Below, one piece after another: positions 51,101 through 59,275 of a DNA stretch of 64,000 nt; positions within the stretch are counted from its first letter, which is position 1; each line of letters starts with the position of its first letter. Below the pieces are notes generated by a model. The model worked only from the letters and a program-made list of their open reading frames with translations, searched no databases and had not been told where the DNA came from. This stretch comes from Distichodus sexfasciatus (lineage: Eukaryota; Chordata; Actinopteri; Characiformes; Distichodontidae). The position numbers and the translations under genes are program-made. The stretch covers positions 316,255 to 380,254 of the forward strand of contig JAVGVS010000301.1 in the NCBI GenBank assembly GCA_032718565.1, written 5' to 3'.

Positions 51101-54100
51101 CACAGTCTTTATTTAAACATAAAATAATGCTTTAAAATGTCTGAATACATGACTCAGATTATTATTATGCTTAAGGAAATGCTTGATTTAAATACTTTTC
51201 CTTAGTTTTTCTACTAAAACAATGTAATAATTACAGGCACACATGTATATGCTAAATGATTTGTTCTCAAAAATTGTTCGTTTAGACATATAAATATTTC
51301 TTCTTTCTTATTGATTACACTATAACATTATAAAATTGAAAAAAGTGATTTATTGAAAATGAAATACTGAAGTTTGTCATTTTGAACCAATTTGGCCTAT
51401 AATATGAGCTGCTTTTGCAGAGAACTACATTTCCCACAATCCTCTGTGCACGCCCCGGAGCCGCGTCTCAGTGAAGCGCTGGGTGCGCGTTCCAGAATAA
51501 ACGATGGAAAATCTAAATAAACAGCAGAATTGTGAGTAGAACGCTGGTTGTTGTGGTTATTTATCAGCTAAAATATGGTTTGTGTCTGTAATAAAGGGGA
51601 CGTTTTGACCGAACTGGAGCGTTTTAGCGAGTAACGGTGCTCATTAACACAGCGCGCGCGTTTACATCATGAAAAATGTCATTTATGTCATTACAGAGGG
51701 ATCAGGTCTCGTCTTGATCGCGCCACTGAAAACGTTGTGTGTCACTATTAAGCGTCCATGTGAAATACAAGCGGAGCTGCTCTAGCGAGTAAAATGAATT
51801 AAACCAAGCTTCCATTCTAGAAAAATTGCCTCGACCATTTTTTGTAATAGAATTATTGGAGTTATTGGAACAATGGTTTCAGCTCTACTTTACCGCAGTG
51901 CCACTTCCCATCCATAAGGAATTGAGCATGCACGCATTTACAGATCGGCTCCATAGAACGGCCCCGATACCCGATACAGCCGTTTGAGCCGTTATCGGAC
52001 CGATACCGATCCACATATCGGATCGGTTACATCTCTATTAATAACCTGATAAATAACCTCTTTCATGCAGTTCTACATCAACCCAAAGCTGTAAATATGT
52101 GGATTAAAGTGTGTGCACCATTTACAGTCAGACATACAGGAGGTTCTAACCTTGTTGTACTCTCTATAACAACCTCCACACTTATAGGAAAGGTTTTCAC
52201 GAGATCTTAGGAAGTGTCTGGAAATCAGTGAAATCAAATCTTTGTGAGCTTCTTCTCATACAAAATCAGTACCTGACCTTACAAATGCACCTCTATCTAA
52301 ACGATCACAAATAACCAGACACCTCATGTCCACATGCTTTTGGCCCTATAGTGCATTGTATTAGTAGGACTGGACGTTGTGAATATTTAAAAAATGACCT
52401 GATCAGATCGTCTCTGTCCCGAAACACTTGGGCAGAACGTTGCACAGTGTAGGCAGGGAAGGCCAGGCGTCCAGAGTTAACCAGCAGGATGGTGTAGAGC
52501 TGACCCTGGCCACCTGCAGCCATGTCCTCCTCCTCCAGAGTGTCCGTTAGGGAGAAGAGGAGTAGGACTCGGGAGAAGACAGCGCGAGGGCCTCGGCTCA
52601 GACGTACACAGGAGCCTGCCAGCTGTTTAGCCCTGTAGGGTAAATCTCAAGTTTCATCCCAATACGATATATTGATTCAACAGATAATATTTCAACTTTG
52701 TGCTATCACAAACTCTGCTACAATACGATTTTGATTTGATTCAACTAAGGAGTCACCGACTGATGTGAGACAATAGCATAAAACATAGTCACTTCCATTC
52801 AAATCAAATCACAAACAGTGACTATAATATCTGAAATATTTATCATTATATCTTTATAATATGTATGATGTCTGATTGATTTTCCATGTTGGATCAATAT
52901 TATGGACTTGCTGATAAATGAATCGATGTATTGTTACACCCCTATTAATACGACGTACAACGATTTTTTGGTGTATGCTCCACCTTTTGAGAATAACAGC
53001 AGCGGTGTTGTTTTGCCCGGGGACGAGAGCAAAGAGCGAGCGCTGTTTGGCCAAACGGAGGAGTCCCTCAACCAGCTGCTGCTTCTGGCTGTTATTTCCT
53101 TGGCCTCCGAGGTGGAAAGTCTTGGCCAGACTTTTGAGCTCGGGAGCAGGTAGAAGATCCAGAACCTCCTGGATGTCTTTGAGCTCTGACTCTAAAAGCA
53201 AATATTGGTGCTTTATAAACAACTACAGGGAGGGATTTCAAACTGTCCAAAGCAATATTGTGAACAAACTTGCACACATAGACACTGACCTGATTGTAAA
53301 AAGGCGGCACAGACGAGCTCCTGTACGACAGGTTTGAGGTCGGAGCTGATCTCGGTGTAATCCAACTTGCTCACTTGAAGCCATTTCAGCTTCCGTTGGA
53401 ACAGACGGACATACAGCATCTGGCCAGGCACTGAGAAGCAGGGTGTAGATATTCAAGTCATTTATTTAATTTAGTTCTATTTGTAAAATTTTATATTCCA
53501 ACTCTTTAAATAATCTAGCATTTATGTCCAAACTTTGACCGGCACTGTAAATATGTTCTGACAGAACTTCTTTACCTGAGAGCTGCTTGAAACGGTCGAT
53601 GTAAGAGAGGTCATCTTCATCAAACAGCATCTTGTCATCCTTATTCTCCATCACTGCATCCAGCACGGTCAGAAAGTTTTGAAGGTAATATGGCCTCCTT
53701 GAAACACCTGAATCCACCCTGCCCTCGCTAGTTTCCTGAGGCAAATCTTGATTTTTGCCTGTCACAATCTGGTTTCCTTCCACGGCCGAATGTTGGGACT
53801 GGCTGACTTTAAGCTCTGACGATGAAGTCCTGCTGCCATCACTTTGTGAAGCATCAACACGGGAAGATCCACTTTGGCTAAATATGGGAAATGCATCGTT
53901 TCCCGTGTACCTGCCTTTCTTCACGTTTGAGGGTGCGCTTGTGGAAGGAGATTCCTCCTTTTTTCTCTTTGTTAATCTAAGTGACGAACGTGTCACTGAT
54001 TGAGGTGCCTTGCTGTCTTGCAGTCCCTGTTTTGGTGGTGGAGTGTCACACAATTTAGGATTTCTCAGTTGATTGGCGGTCGTTTCCTGCAAAGTGAAAG

Positions 54101-54749
54101 TTGGGGCCAAATCCGTGACTTGGTGTTCAGGTTTGACAGCAACATTCTCATCGCAGTTTTCTTTCTGCGAGCTGCTTGGCGTAGAAGGATCAGTCTCAGG
54201 TGCACTGTCCGTCTTTGAGGTTTCTGAAAATTTCAGCGCTCTTCTGGAGAGTTTGGAAGACAAGCTGCCAAGGCTGACCGTCTTGACCACTTTAGTTTGG
54301 CTGTTAGTTTTAAGGGACTCATGTGTCGCAGTGCAATTCTTTTTAAAATATGGACTTGTTTTTTCTGCTTCCTTCTTTCCACGTTTATGTGCATCCTTCT
54401 CATCCGGACGGTTATGGGCGTCATTTGGAAGTTGGCAGTCTGTCTTCTCTTGTTTCCCGTGACTGCCTCCAGGAGCTTCTGGGTCATTTTCCCCTAGAAA
54501 TTCTTGGCATTGAGAGTCGATGTGTTCGTTGATCTTGAAACGAGGTACAAGTTTGCCACACAGTGGGCATGCCAGTTTTGGTGGTGGAGTGTTCTTGAAA
54601 AACGAAGTGATAGAAAGCCCTTTCTGCTTATTGCTAGTGCCCTCCTTTTGATTGCTGGTATTTTTCTGGCCGTCTTTCTTGGCCACTGAAAGCCTCGTGA
54701 GGGGCCTGGCATTGTTTTTGGTCTTACTTTTAGCAGCCCTGGAATCCAT
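44997..54749 (-). CDS. fan1: FAN1, FANCD2/FANCI-associated nuclease 1 (complete, 13 coding exons)
   Basis: This structure-specific 5'-flap endonuclease/5'-3' exonuclease acts in the nucleus in interstrand-crosslink repair, recruited by ubiquitinated FANCD2, and works with MLH1. Coding exons in transcript order: 54749-53576, 53430-53290, 53191-52984, 52632-52399, 50961-50830, 50746-50638, 49737-49618, 48670-48506, 47599-47431, 47332-47229, 46669-46475, 46067-45939, 45134-44997. All introns are GT-AG and phases agree; the total is 3018 nt, 1005 aa (human FAN1: 1017). Seen: UBZ4 finger C61, C64, H76, C81; SPYF at 132-135; SAP-like region about 450-525; helical TPR-like region about 590-760; VRR_NUC domain at the C terminus with GGLPD948, E963-V-K965 and E822, equivalent to human D960, E975, K977 and E834 (offset 12, from memory). 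The start has a good Kozak context (A at -3, G at +4), with an in-frame TGA at 54798-54800 and no ATG between. Nothing is broken. No other family fits. Confidence 0.96.
45215..45842. mobile_element. 628-bp TIR element in FAN1 intron 12
   Basis: The left terminus TGTGACCCTCCACGGTAAAA and the reverse complement of the right terminus, TGTGACCCTCCAGGGCAAAC, continue as inverted repeats for about 33 bp with 29 identities. No transposase ORF and no clear target-site duplication were seen, so the superfamily is unassigned. It fills most of the intron between coding exons 12 and 13. Confidence 0.75.
45939..46067 (-). CDS. fan1: FAN1 coding exon 12 (residues 918-960): VRR_NUC core
   Basis: The 129-nt, phase 0-0 exon encodes LVACMGGPFLSGVVLRMAK and then SRGGLPDLVVWN. 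D948 of the GGLPD motif is the metal-binding aspartate of the PD-(D/E)xK fold. Acceptor GTGTAG, donor ATAAG|GTAAAG. Confidence 0.95.
46475..46669 (-). CDS. fan1: FAN1 coding exon 11 (residues 853-917)
   Basis: The 195-nt, phase 0-0 exon encodes CPLDLHTDSFYDTRREAIE, then a helical segment, and ends NWERFSSLQQVQ, all aligning with human FAN1 before the VRR_NUC core. Acceptor TTGGGCAG, donor TGCAG|GTTAGG. Confidence 0.95.
46771..47110 (+). mobile_element. Truncated hAT-like MITE in FAN1 intron 10
   Basis: TAGGGCTGTACGATTCTGGG is a typical terminus. The interior lacks any ORF, and no matching right end was found within the intron. The right limit is a guess. Confidence 0.4.
47229..47332 (-). CDS. 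fan1: FAN1 coding exon 10 (residues 818-852)
   Basis: The 104-nt exon encodes GIHGEGSTFSTLFGLLMWD and FMEGIPDVFRTPYQ. E822 in the GEGS motif matches human active-site residue E834. Acceptor GTTGCAG, donor ATCAG|GTGCAG; phase 1 in, 0 out. Confidence 0.95.
47431..47599 (-). CDS. fan1: FAN1 coding exon 9 (residues 762-817)
   Basis: The 169-nt exon encodes VTIRGQLFPHEGGMGKSVF and then CSVEDLALAHYRELGFDQ, the conserved entry into the nuclease half. A short Gly/Ala-rich insert lies between them (about residues 783-794). Acceptor TTAACAG, donor TCAAG|GTTTTT; phase 0 in, 1 out. Confidence 0.94.
48030..48237 (-). mobile_element. Truncated hAT-like MITE in FAN1 intron 8
   Basis: The right edge reads CAGGGACTGTGCAGCCCTA, the inverse of the AGGGCTGCAC-type terminus seen at 46771. 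Only this end is clear; the inner limit is approximate. Confidence 0.35.
48506..48670 (-). CDS. fan1: FAN1 coding exon 8 (residues 707-761)
   Basis: The 165-nt, phase 0-0 exon encodes AIYAVRDGLKDPLVRTGHRL and SLYQRAARMKES, closely matching human FAN1, and ends VQDVTH. Acceptor GTTAAAG, donor CTCAC|GTGAGC. The donor lacks G at -1 but is otherwise strong. Confidence 0.94.
49618..49737 (-). CDS. fan1: FAN1 coding exon 7 (residues 667-706)
   Basis: The 120-nt, phase 0-0 exon contains VDSRGRWWDRLALNL, one of the most conserved FAN1 blocks and part of the basic surface near the DNA 5' end. Acceptor GTTTTCAG, donor AGCAG|GTATTG. A CTCF-like motif overlaps the SRGRW codons. Confidence 0.95.
49669..49685 (-). 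promoter_or_regulatory. CTCF-like motif inside FAN1 coding exon 7
   Basis: The minus strand reads ACAGTAGGGGGCGCTGG, matching the CTCF core at 13 of 14 positions. The same bases encode part of the conserved DSRGRWW block, so the match may be a by-product of coding constraint. Confidence 0.3.
49998..50258. repeat. 29-bp minisatellite, block 1 (nine units), FAN1 intron 6
   Basis: Nine consecutive degenerate units, each exactly 29 bp, follow the pattern AGCTGATCCTGACCAAGTGG then TCAGGGCGT. Units start at 49998, 50027, 50056, 50085, 50114, 50143, 50172, 50201 and 50230. Unit-to-unit divergence is substantial but no indel breaks the register. More eroded units extend left to about 49890. Confidence 0.85.
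50311..50475. repeat. 29-bp minisatellite, block 2 (diverged subfamily), FAN1 intron 6
   Basis: A second run of units uses the related motif TGTTGCTGATGAAGTGGACA then GTGAGTATC, with units starting at 50341, 50370, 50400, 50429 and 50458 (29, 30, 29, 29 bp). It shares the AAGTGGACAGTG core with block 1 and is probably a locally amplified variant. About 50 bp of non-periodic sequence separates the blocks. Confidence 0.8.
50638..50746 (-). CDS. fan1: FAN1 coding exon 6 (residues 630-666)
   Basis: The 109-nt exon encodes LPVFLRCFTVGWTYTRILSR, strongly conserved with human FAN1, and ends EILQRLRRYE. Acceptor GATCCAG, donor TGAG|GTGAGT. Phase is 2 in and 0 out. Confidence 0.94.
50830..50961 (-). 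CDS. fan1: FAN1 coding exon 5 (residues 586-629)
   Basis: The 132-nt exon encodes a helical segment, YEAAMRSLQEVITAML followed by WDEALGLYTAAKHTW, in the TPR-like region. It is moderately similar to human FAN1 and too short for a simple ORF scan. Acceptor CACTCAG, donor TTAAG|GTGACA, phase 2 in and out. Confidence 0.92.
51017..52037 (-). mobile_element. Non-autonomous hAT-like element in FAN1 intron 4, with 8-bp TSD
   Basis: The element begins TAGAGATGGGGCGATACC and ends GGATCGGTTACATCTCTA, giving short inverted termini TAGAGATG/CATCTCTA. It is flanked on both sides by TTAATAAC (51009-51016 and 52038-52045), an exact 8-bp target-site duplication as expected for hAT transposons. No transposase ORF is present. 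Subterminal GATACCGAT repeats occur at both ends. A relative in the opposite orientation lies at 38457-39406. Confidence 0.85.
52399..52632 (-). CDS. fan1: FAN1 coding exon 4 (residues 508-585)
   Basis: The 234-nt exon encodes the segment with GPRAVFSRVLLLFSLTD and GGQGQLYTILLVN, ending FRDRDDLIR. These are near-identical to the matching blocks of human FAN1. Acceptor CCTACAG, donor ATCAG|GTCATT, phase 2 in and out. Reading past the donor gives a spurious open frame to 52305. Confidence 0.94.
52650..52946 (-). mobile_element. Probable hAT-like MITE in FAN1 intron 3
   Basis: One end reads AAATGAATCGATGTATTGTT then ACACCCCTA, the inverse of the fish hAT terminus AGGGGTGTAACAAT. The other side contains CCCAATACGATATATTGATT, a typical subterminal motif. 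It lies between exons 3 and 4 with no coding content. Confidence 0.5.
52984..53191 (-). CDS. fan1: FAN1 coding exon 3 (residues 439-507): SAP region
   Basis: The 208-nt exon encodes ESELKDIQEVLDLLPAPELK and then SLAKTFHL, the helical SAP-type DNA-binding segment of FAN1, ending in AAVILKR. The acceptor is CTTTTAG and the donor AAAAG|GTGGAG; phase is 1 in and 2 out. Confidence 0.94.
53290..53430 (-). CDS. fan1: FAN1 coding exon 2 (residues 392-438)
   Basis: The 141-nt exon encodes the block beginning PGQMLYVRLFQRKLKW, which aligns closely with human FAN1 at the start of the DNA-binding (SAP) region. It is bounded by a TTCTCAG acceptor and an ATCAG|GTCAGT donor; phase is 1 in and 1 out. Confidence 0.94.
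53576..54749 (-). CDS. fan1: FAN1 coding exon 1 (residues 1-391): UBZ4 finger and MLH1-binding motif
   Basis: This large first coding exon encodes a basic, disordered N terminus. The C2HC ubiquitin-binding zinc finger (C61, C64, H76, C81) follows an ITSFF motif at 47-51, and SPYF sits at 132-135, matching the MLH1-interacting motif of human FAN1. A second conserved block, LGSLSSKLSR at 160-169, also matches human FAN1. The rest is low-complexity Ser/Thr/Lys-rich linker. The exon ends in phase 1 at a CTCAG|GTAAAG donor; reading on into the intron gives a spurious extension to 53466. Confidence 0.95.
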
Positions 54750-55084
54750 AATTAATTCACATTCTTTAAGTAATGAACTTTGTAAACCTATGTCTCGTCA
54801 TAGTTGGAGTAGGTCAAGTTTTACAGTGTTGTTCCTCAACCTATGAAAGCAGACACATTTGTTCCAGAGTTACAATATAGTCAATTACAATTACAATTAC
54901 AATATATTTGTCAACAGCTTGCCACACAATCTTGTGATTTTGAATATAACACCTTATAAATAAAATTTACTCTGCAAATGAAAAAGGTTCAGTTTAGCTC
55001 AAATTAGAAATTGTTCAATATGAGTTCTGAATACAGGCTGGAATACAACAGGAGGTGAATTTTCTACTCAAACATGCTTCTGAC

Positions 55085-55640
55085 TAAGTGTAGGGAAAGT
55101 ATAATATTTTATATGCCATTGTTATGCCTATTCTTCCCAATTCCTTATCAATTCTCTTATCGATTCCTGAGTAGTTTTTGAGTGTGGAAGAAAGTGGTTC
55201 TGCACAAAATCACTCTGATATTACAGAATGGAAAAATATTTTCTGACTTTGGACTCATTTTGGCCTATAACTCATTTTTGACTCATAATAAATGGCTGTA
55301 CTGTGAGTAGTACTGGTTGTTTTTGTTATCAGCTAAAATAAATGTTTTGTTTAGCTGAGAACGTTTTAGTGAATGTTGGACTTTCCTGTGAATCATGCGC
55401 ACTAACAAACGTCATTTTTGCCTTTTGATTCTTTTATCGTGATTCTTCCTGGCTGATTCCTCGTGGTTGAAGGTCAAGTCGCACAGAGTGTGATGTAATG
55501 TACAGCAACGCAAAACTTAGGGAAAACCGGAAAACACTGTGCTGGGAAATAAGAGAATCGTTAAGAAGAATCGATAATGTTGGAGGTAATCAATTGGAAC
55601 TGGTTCTGAATTGGAACCGGTTTTCAAATTCCCATCTCTA
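55085..55640 (-). mobile_element. Non-autonomous hAT-like element upstream of FAN1
   Basis: The right end reads GAACCGGTTTTCAAATT then CCCATCTCTA, a typical fish hAT terminus; the left end is eroded. Flanks CTTCTGAC (55077-55084) and CTTCTGAT (55641-55648) match at 7 of 8 positions. The interior shares a TTATCAGCTAAAATA stretch with the 51017 copy, so the families are related. It has no coding capacity. Confidence 0.65.
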
Positions 55641-55667
55641 CTTCTGATACTTTTCCCCAAAACATTT

Positions 55668-55794
55668 TGAGCCAATTTCCCAGTCGAGGATTAAGCCTAG
55701 TCCTAGACTAGCTTTGAGTTTGAATAGCAAATCTCCATTGGTACTACAATTTAGTCCAAGACTAGGCTTAATCCATGAGCAAGAAACCAGCCCT
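55668..55794. mobile_element. Angel-like MITE, complete but diverged
   Basis: Left arm GGATTAAGCCTAGTCCTAGA pairs with right arm TCCAAGACTAGGCTTAATCC around a loop containing AATCTCCATTGGTACTAC. The ends (GAGCCAATTTCCCAG and GAAACCAGCCCT) are decayed versions of the 7953-8077 copy. Confidence 0.7.
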
Positions 55795-56775
55795 TTATGT
55801 CAATTAGGGATTAAGTGCCTTTTGCTTAATCCCTTAATTTGGTTTAAGTTCTCCTAGGATTAAAATCTCACGGTCTCCAACACAGGCCTCTACTCCCTCA
55901 TCACCAGAACTAGTATCCACCTCTATGCATGCAGACGATACATCAGGGGGTGTGTTTCACTAAAAACCCACTTGCATTGACAACATTCTTAAACCAGATG
56001 CTTGGGTCTCTCTTTTGCTAGCCCTCAAAGCAGTATTGGCCGACTCACTTTTTTCGGTTTAGGAAATCCCACAGACTTTATTTGCAGTGGCTAACTGTAA
56101 AACCAGATGTTGTACCTCAGGTTTGCTCACGAAAGAGCCTCTTTATGTCAGACTTTTCCTCTCTTTCCTGGTAAATTATAGGCTATCCTCTCGATAGTTT
56201 CCTCAAAACCATTCACCCGGCTCGGGTGAACTTGGGTTTGATCCACGTCCTACTTCTTGACGAACACCACCATCTCCCTGTACACTAACCCCACACTCTC
56301 TTCATTTGTACCTCTCTCTACTACTACTACTTAAATTGACTTCATTTCCTTTTCTCAGGGCTCAGTCTTTGCGTCAGTACCTCAGATTGTGAGCTAAGCA
56401 TTGAACAGAACAACACATTCTTATTATTGTAATTGTAGTTGAGGTAAAGGTTTGAAATAATGATAATTTTGATCTGAAGTCAATTTATTCAGTATAATGT
56501 TGAACTCTACAAATGTCCTTTAAATACAATCACAGCAAGTTTATAGTGTCTCATAATAATTTGTCCCAACCTTAATTACATTCCTAAAATAATATAAAAC
56601 ATATACTTTTAACACATTATTCTGCAAGTATGTCCAGAAACCTGACCAAGAAACACTAACGTTTGGGCGTTATGCTGAAGGCCGGTTGTTTTGGTGTTCG
56701 GACTGTGGAAAGGCTGGGGTTAAGTAATATTATTCTCAACTGTGCAAATTATTATTTTACTGCTTTGTGCATATC

Positions 56776-56956
56776 TACGACGGCGTATTAAGGCAACTGT
56801 AGATAATATATACACTATATTCTCTGGCAAGTTCTAGGTTAACGGTGCCAGTGCATATACCACTTTTCTCGAACATTTACCATTTATATCTCGACAATCC
56901 CTCTGCCAGCTCCAATTATTTAGTTTTATACACAATAACCCCAATACGCCGTCGTA
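56776..56956. mobile_element. Possible 181-bp MITE with 14-bp perfect inverted ends
   Basis: TACGACGGCGTATT at 56776-56789 has its exact reverse complement AATACGCCGTCGTA at 56943-56956. The CpG-containing 14-mer is unlikely to be duplicated inverted by chance at this distance. The interior is AT-rich and non-coding; no target duplication is evident. Confidence 0.45.
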
Positions 56957-57224
56957 AAGTTCAGCTCCATTCAAAAAAGCGAGAGCACTGTTCTCTAGTG
57001 TCTCTATTCCTGTTTTTACGTGTAACTTCTTTAAAAAGAGTATCTGTAGCTAGGTAGTATCAGGGAATACGTGTTTTATCTTTAGATGCGTTGTGAAAAA
57101 TGCTTTATTAAGACAGAACTGACCGTGACAGACTGAGCGAGCCGCGCGATCAAAACGTAGGCGTTGATCCCCAAACACGGGCATCGAGTTAGCAAACAGC
57201 TTCTTTGGGAGCTTGCAACTACCA

Positions 57225-57420
57225 ATATGTGCAAAATCATCCAATCATTAGTTTACCAAAACATAATCTTAATATAACTGACCGACATTCTGCTCGTTGT
57301 CGGCAAAAGCGCCAATGTTGTTATATGATCAACGTGCGAGCAGCACTTTGTGAAGTCAGACGTAACCGGCAAAATTGGCGGCATAACTTGTCTTTCAAAA
57401 TAAGAGTTTTCGACAGGCGC
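57225..57420 (-). promoter_or_regulatory. Candidate FAN1 promoter region
   Basis: This is the first repeat-poor, relatively CpG-containing stretch upstream of the FAN1 start, about 2.5 kb away. It has CCAAT cores at 57232-57236, 57241-57245 and 57312-57316 (inverted relative to FAN1). E2F-like GCGCCAAT lies at 57309-57316 and TTGGCGGC at 57375-57382, motifs common in DNA-repair and S-phase gene promoters. A transcription start here would need a non-coding first exon spliced to the exon with the ATG; I could not define that exon convincingly. Confidence 0.33.
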
Positions 57421-57476
57421 TCGTTTTTCATTTAGTCATTGCGGGTTAAAAGTATTTTTGTAAAACAGAACTATTT

Positions 57477-57497
57477 AAAAAAAAAAAAAAAAAAAAG
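57477..57497. repeat. A21 homopolymer
   Basis: An adenine run just upstream (gene sense) of the candidate FAN1 promoter. Confidence 0.9.
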
Positions 57498-57660
57498 TTT
57501 TCAGTGCCAAGGATTTCAGCTCCAGGCAAAATGTATTTTATGTTTGTAATTGTTTTTTTGCATTTTCTTTGGTACCATAGAGTTACACTCAACTATTTGA
57601 TCATATTATTTAATATGTTTATTGGCAATGCTAGTTTGAGAAGAGTGCTATATAAATGTA

Positions 57661-57693
57661 AGTAATAATAATAATAATAAATTTATATATATA

Positions 57694-57736
<43 letters not shown>

Positions 57737-57737
57737 T
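57661..57737. repeat. (AAT)n-(AT)n-(ATT)n microsatellite
   Basis: AAT units on the left and ATT units on the right flank a short AT core, so the array can fold back on itself. Confidence 0.9.
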
Positions 57738-58872
57738 TATCTTACATTTCTTAATCTTCACCCCTTTTTCTTTGCTCTGCTCCAACATCACTATGCAAGA
57801 CTGCTGTTTGTTAAAAGTTTATTTAGAAACAAGACAAACATAACACTTCAGTTAACAGTCCTCCCTGCTTAAAAATGGGGAAAGAGTTAAAACTATAAAA
57901 TATAGAAAGCATCCTTAATTCATCACAGAATTAAGTGGGGGAAACAGGTAGGCAATAAAAACACAGAAATACACATTTCTTCATAGCGTGACCTGAAAAC
58001 GAAAGGCAATCCTGTATCAATAACTTAAAAGACAATTAAGAAAATAAACCATTTATTTAAAACAGAAACAGAGATAATTCATCCCTGGTGTGTATCTTGC
58101 CTTAATGCCAGCATTAAGTAAAAGGATGACGCAGAATCTCAAAAATCTAATTGGGACCAGCAATGATATTTCATTTGACATACAGCACAAGACACACCTG
58201 GAAAGGGATTAAGTTGGGACCTGTGAGGGAGTTTCCTATTTTCATTTGGATAGAAGGAAAAGTGAAGGTTGTACAGGAACAAAAAAAAAAAAGCTATAGT
58301 TAGGCCATTGATTTCCGTCTCTGGACAGTATGAAAAATATTGGGCGTCTCATTGTCTTACTCCATTTGAACACTAAATATGTTATACAGAACATTCTGTT
58401 TATGCAGCAGCTTCTTCTACCCAGAGACTTCACTGATTTAAAGCTTTATATTTCTCTCTTTTCATATCTCTTTTTGGTTGCAGCTCGAGGTAGGCTATAC
58501 TCGATCAATTAATTGGCTAAATCAAACCAATTTAAAATGACAGGTTGGGAAGTACATTTTTTCGAACTAAGTTAGAAGCTACTATCCATGCATTTGTTGA
58601 GGTAATGCAGTTGCACTGAAAATATTTGTTGCAAATGAGTTCACAAGAAACCGTCTGAGAAAACCACTGGATTATGTAACTCAGCACTTGGTCTACGATG
58701 GTTTGTCAGTCTTCTCTAAGTAACAGACATAAACTGTTCATCATTCCATCTCTGTTCATCTTTTCTTTTTAACATGCCAAGAGTCCACGTTTTTAAACAA
58801 AACAACTGCAGTAATAAGCAAAATTCATCACAAAGGTTGCAGACAAGTTCCAGAGTGGCACTTAAACATATT

Positions 58873-59002
58873 GGGCCAGTTTCCTAGAAAACTTATAAAG
58901 CCTAGTTTGTAGAGCATTCTTTTGAATTTCAGTGGTGAATCTCAATTGTATCTGCAGTTTAGTCGGAGGCTTAGGCTTAATCTATGTTCAGGAAACTACC
59001 CC
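58873..59002. mobile_element. Angel-like MITE, diverged
   Basis: It begins GGGCCAGTTTCCTAGAA and ends TTCAGGAAACTACCCC, with inner arms AAGCCTAG and CTTAGGCTTAATC. ATT flanks both sides. The hairpin is weaker than in the 7953 copy. Confidence 0.65.
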
Positions 59003-59114
59003 ATTAAGTAATATTTTTATATCCCATATTTTTCTTTAAAGTTAAATTGCTTGCGGCAGGTCTGCCTTTTTTTAAGTAAGGGATGTGACCTCCTAGATAA
59101 AGGAGCACAGCTTA

Positions 59115-59275
59115 CATTTATATTTATGGCATTTAGCAGATATTCCAGAGAAAATGACATTTCCTAATTATAGGGACAGTATCAGGGGCCCAAAAGTGGT
59201 TTAGGTTATCTTGATACTCCCAGTCTTATGGTCACCAACTCAGGACCACTGTCCCACCACCCTGCCAACTAGTGT
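59115..59275 (+). mobile_element. Diverged fish interspersed repeat, second copy
   Basis: TTACATTTATATTTATGGCA, TTTAGCAGATATTCCAGAG, CTAATTATAGGGACAGTATC and CCACTGTCCCACCACCCTGC give the same module order as the repeat at 41738. It is old and diverged; family assignment is by recollection. Confidence 0.4.

Noticed and set aside
53466..53575. C-terminal extension of FAN1 exon 1 to residue 427
   Set aside because: The frame crosses a strong CTCAG|GTAAAG donor; splicing to 53430 restores the conserved FAN1 sequence.
55900..55950. Possible LINE reverse transcriptase remnant (a short HADDT-like translation)
   Set aside because: The neighbouring translation shows no similarity to CR1/L2 reverse transcriptase blocks; the match is too short.
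57050..57244. 64-codon minus-strand frame near the candidate FAN1 promoter, as an upstream coding exon
   Set aside because: No match to the FAN1 N terminus, and the in-frame TGA at 54798-54800 separates any upstream frame from the known start unless spliced.
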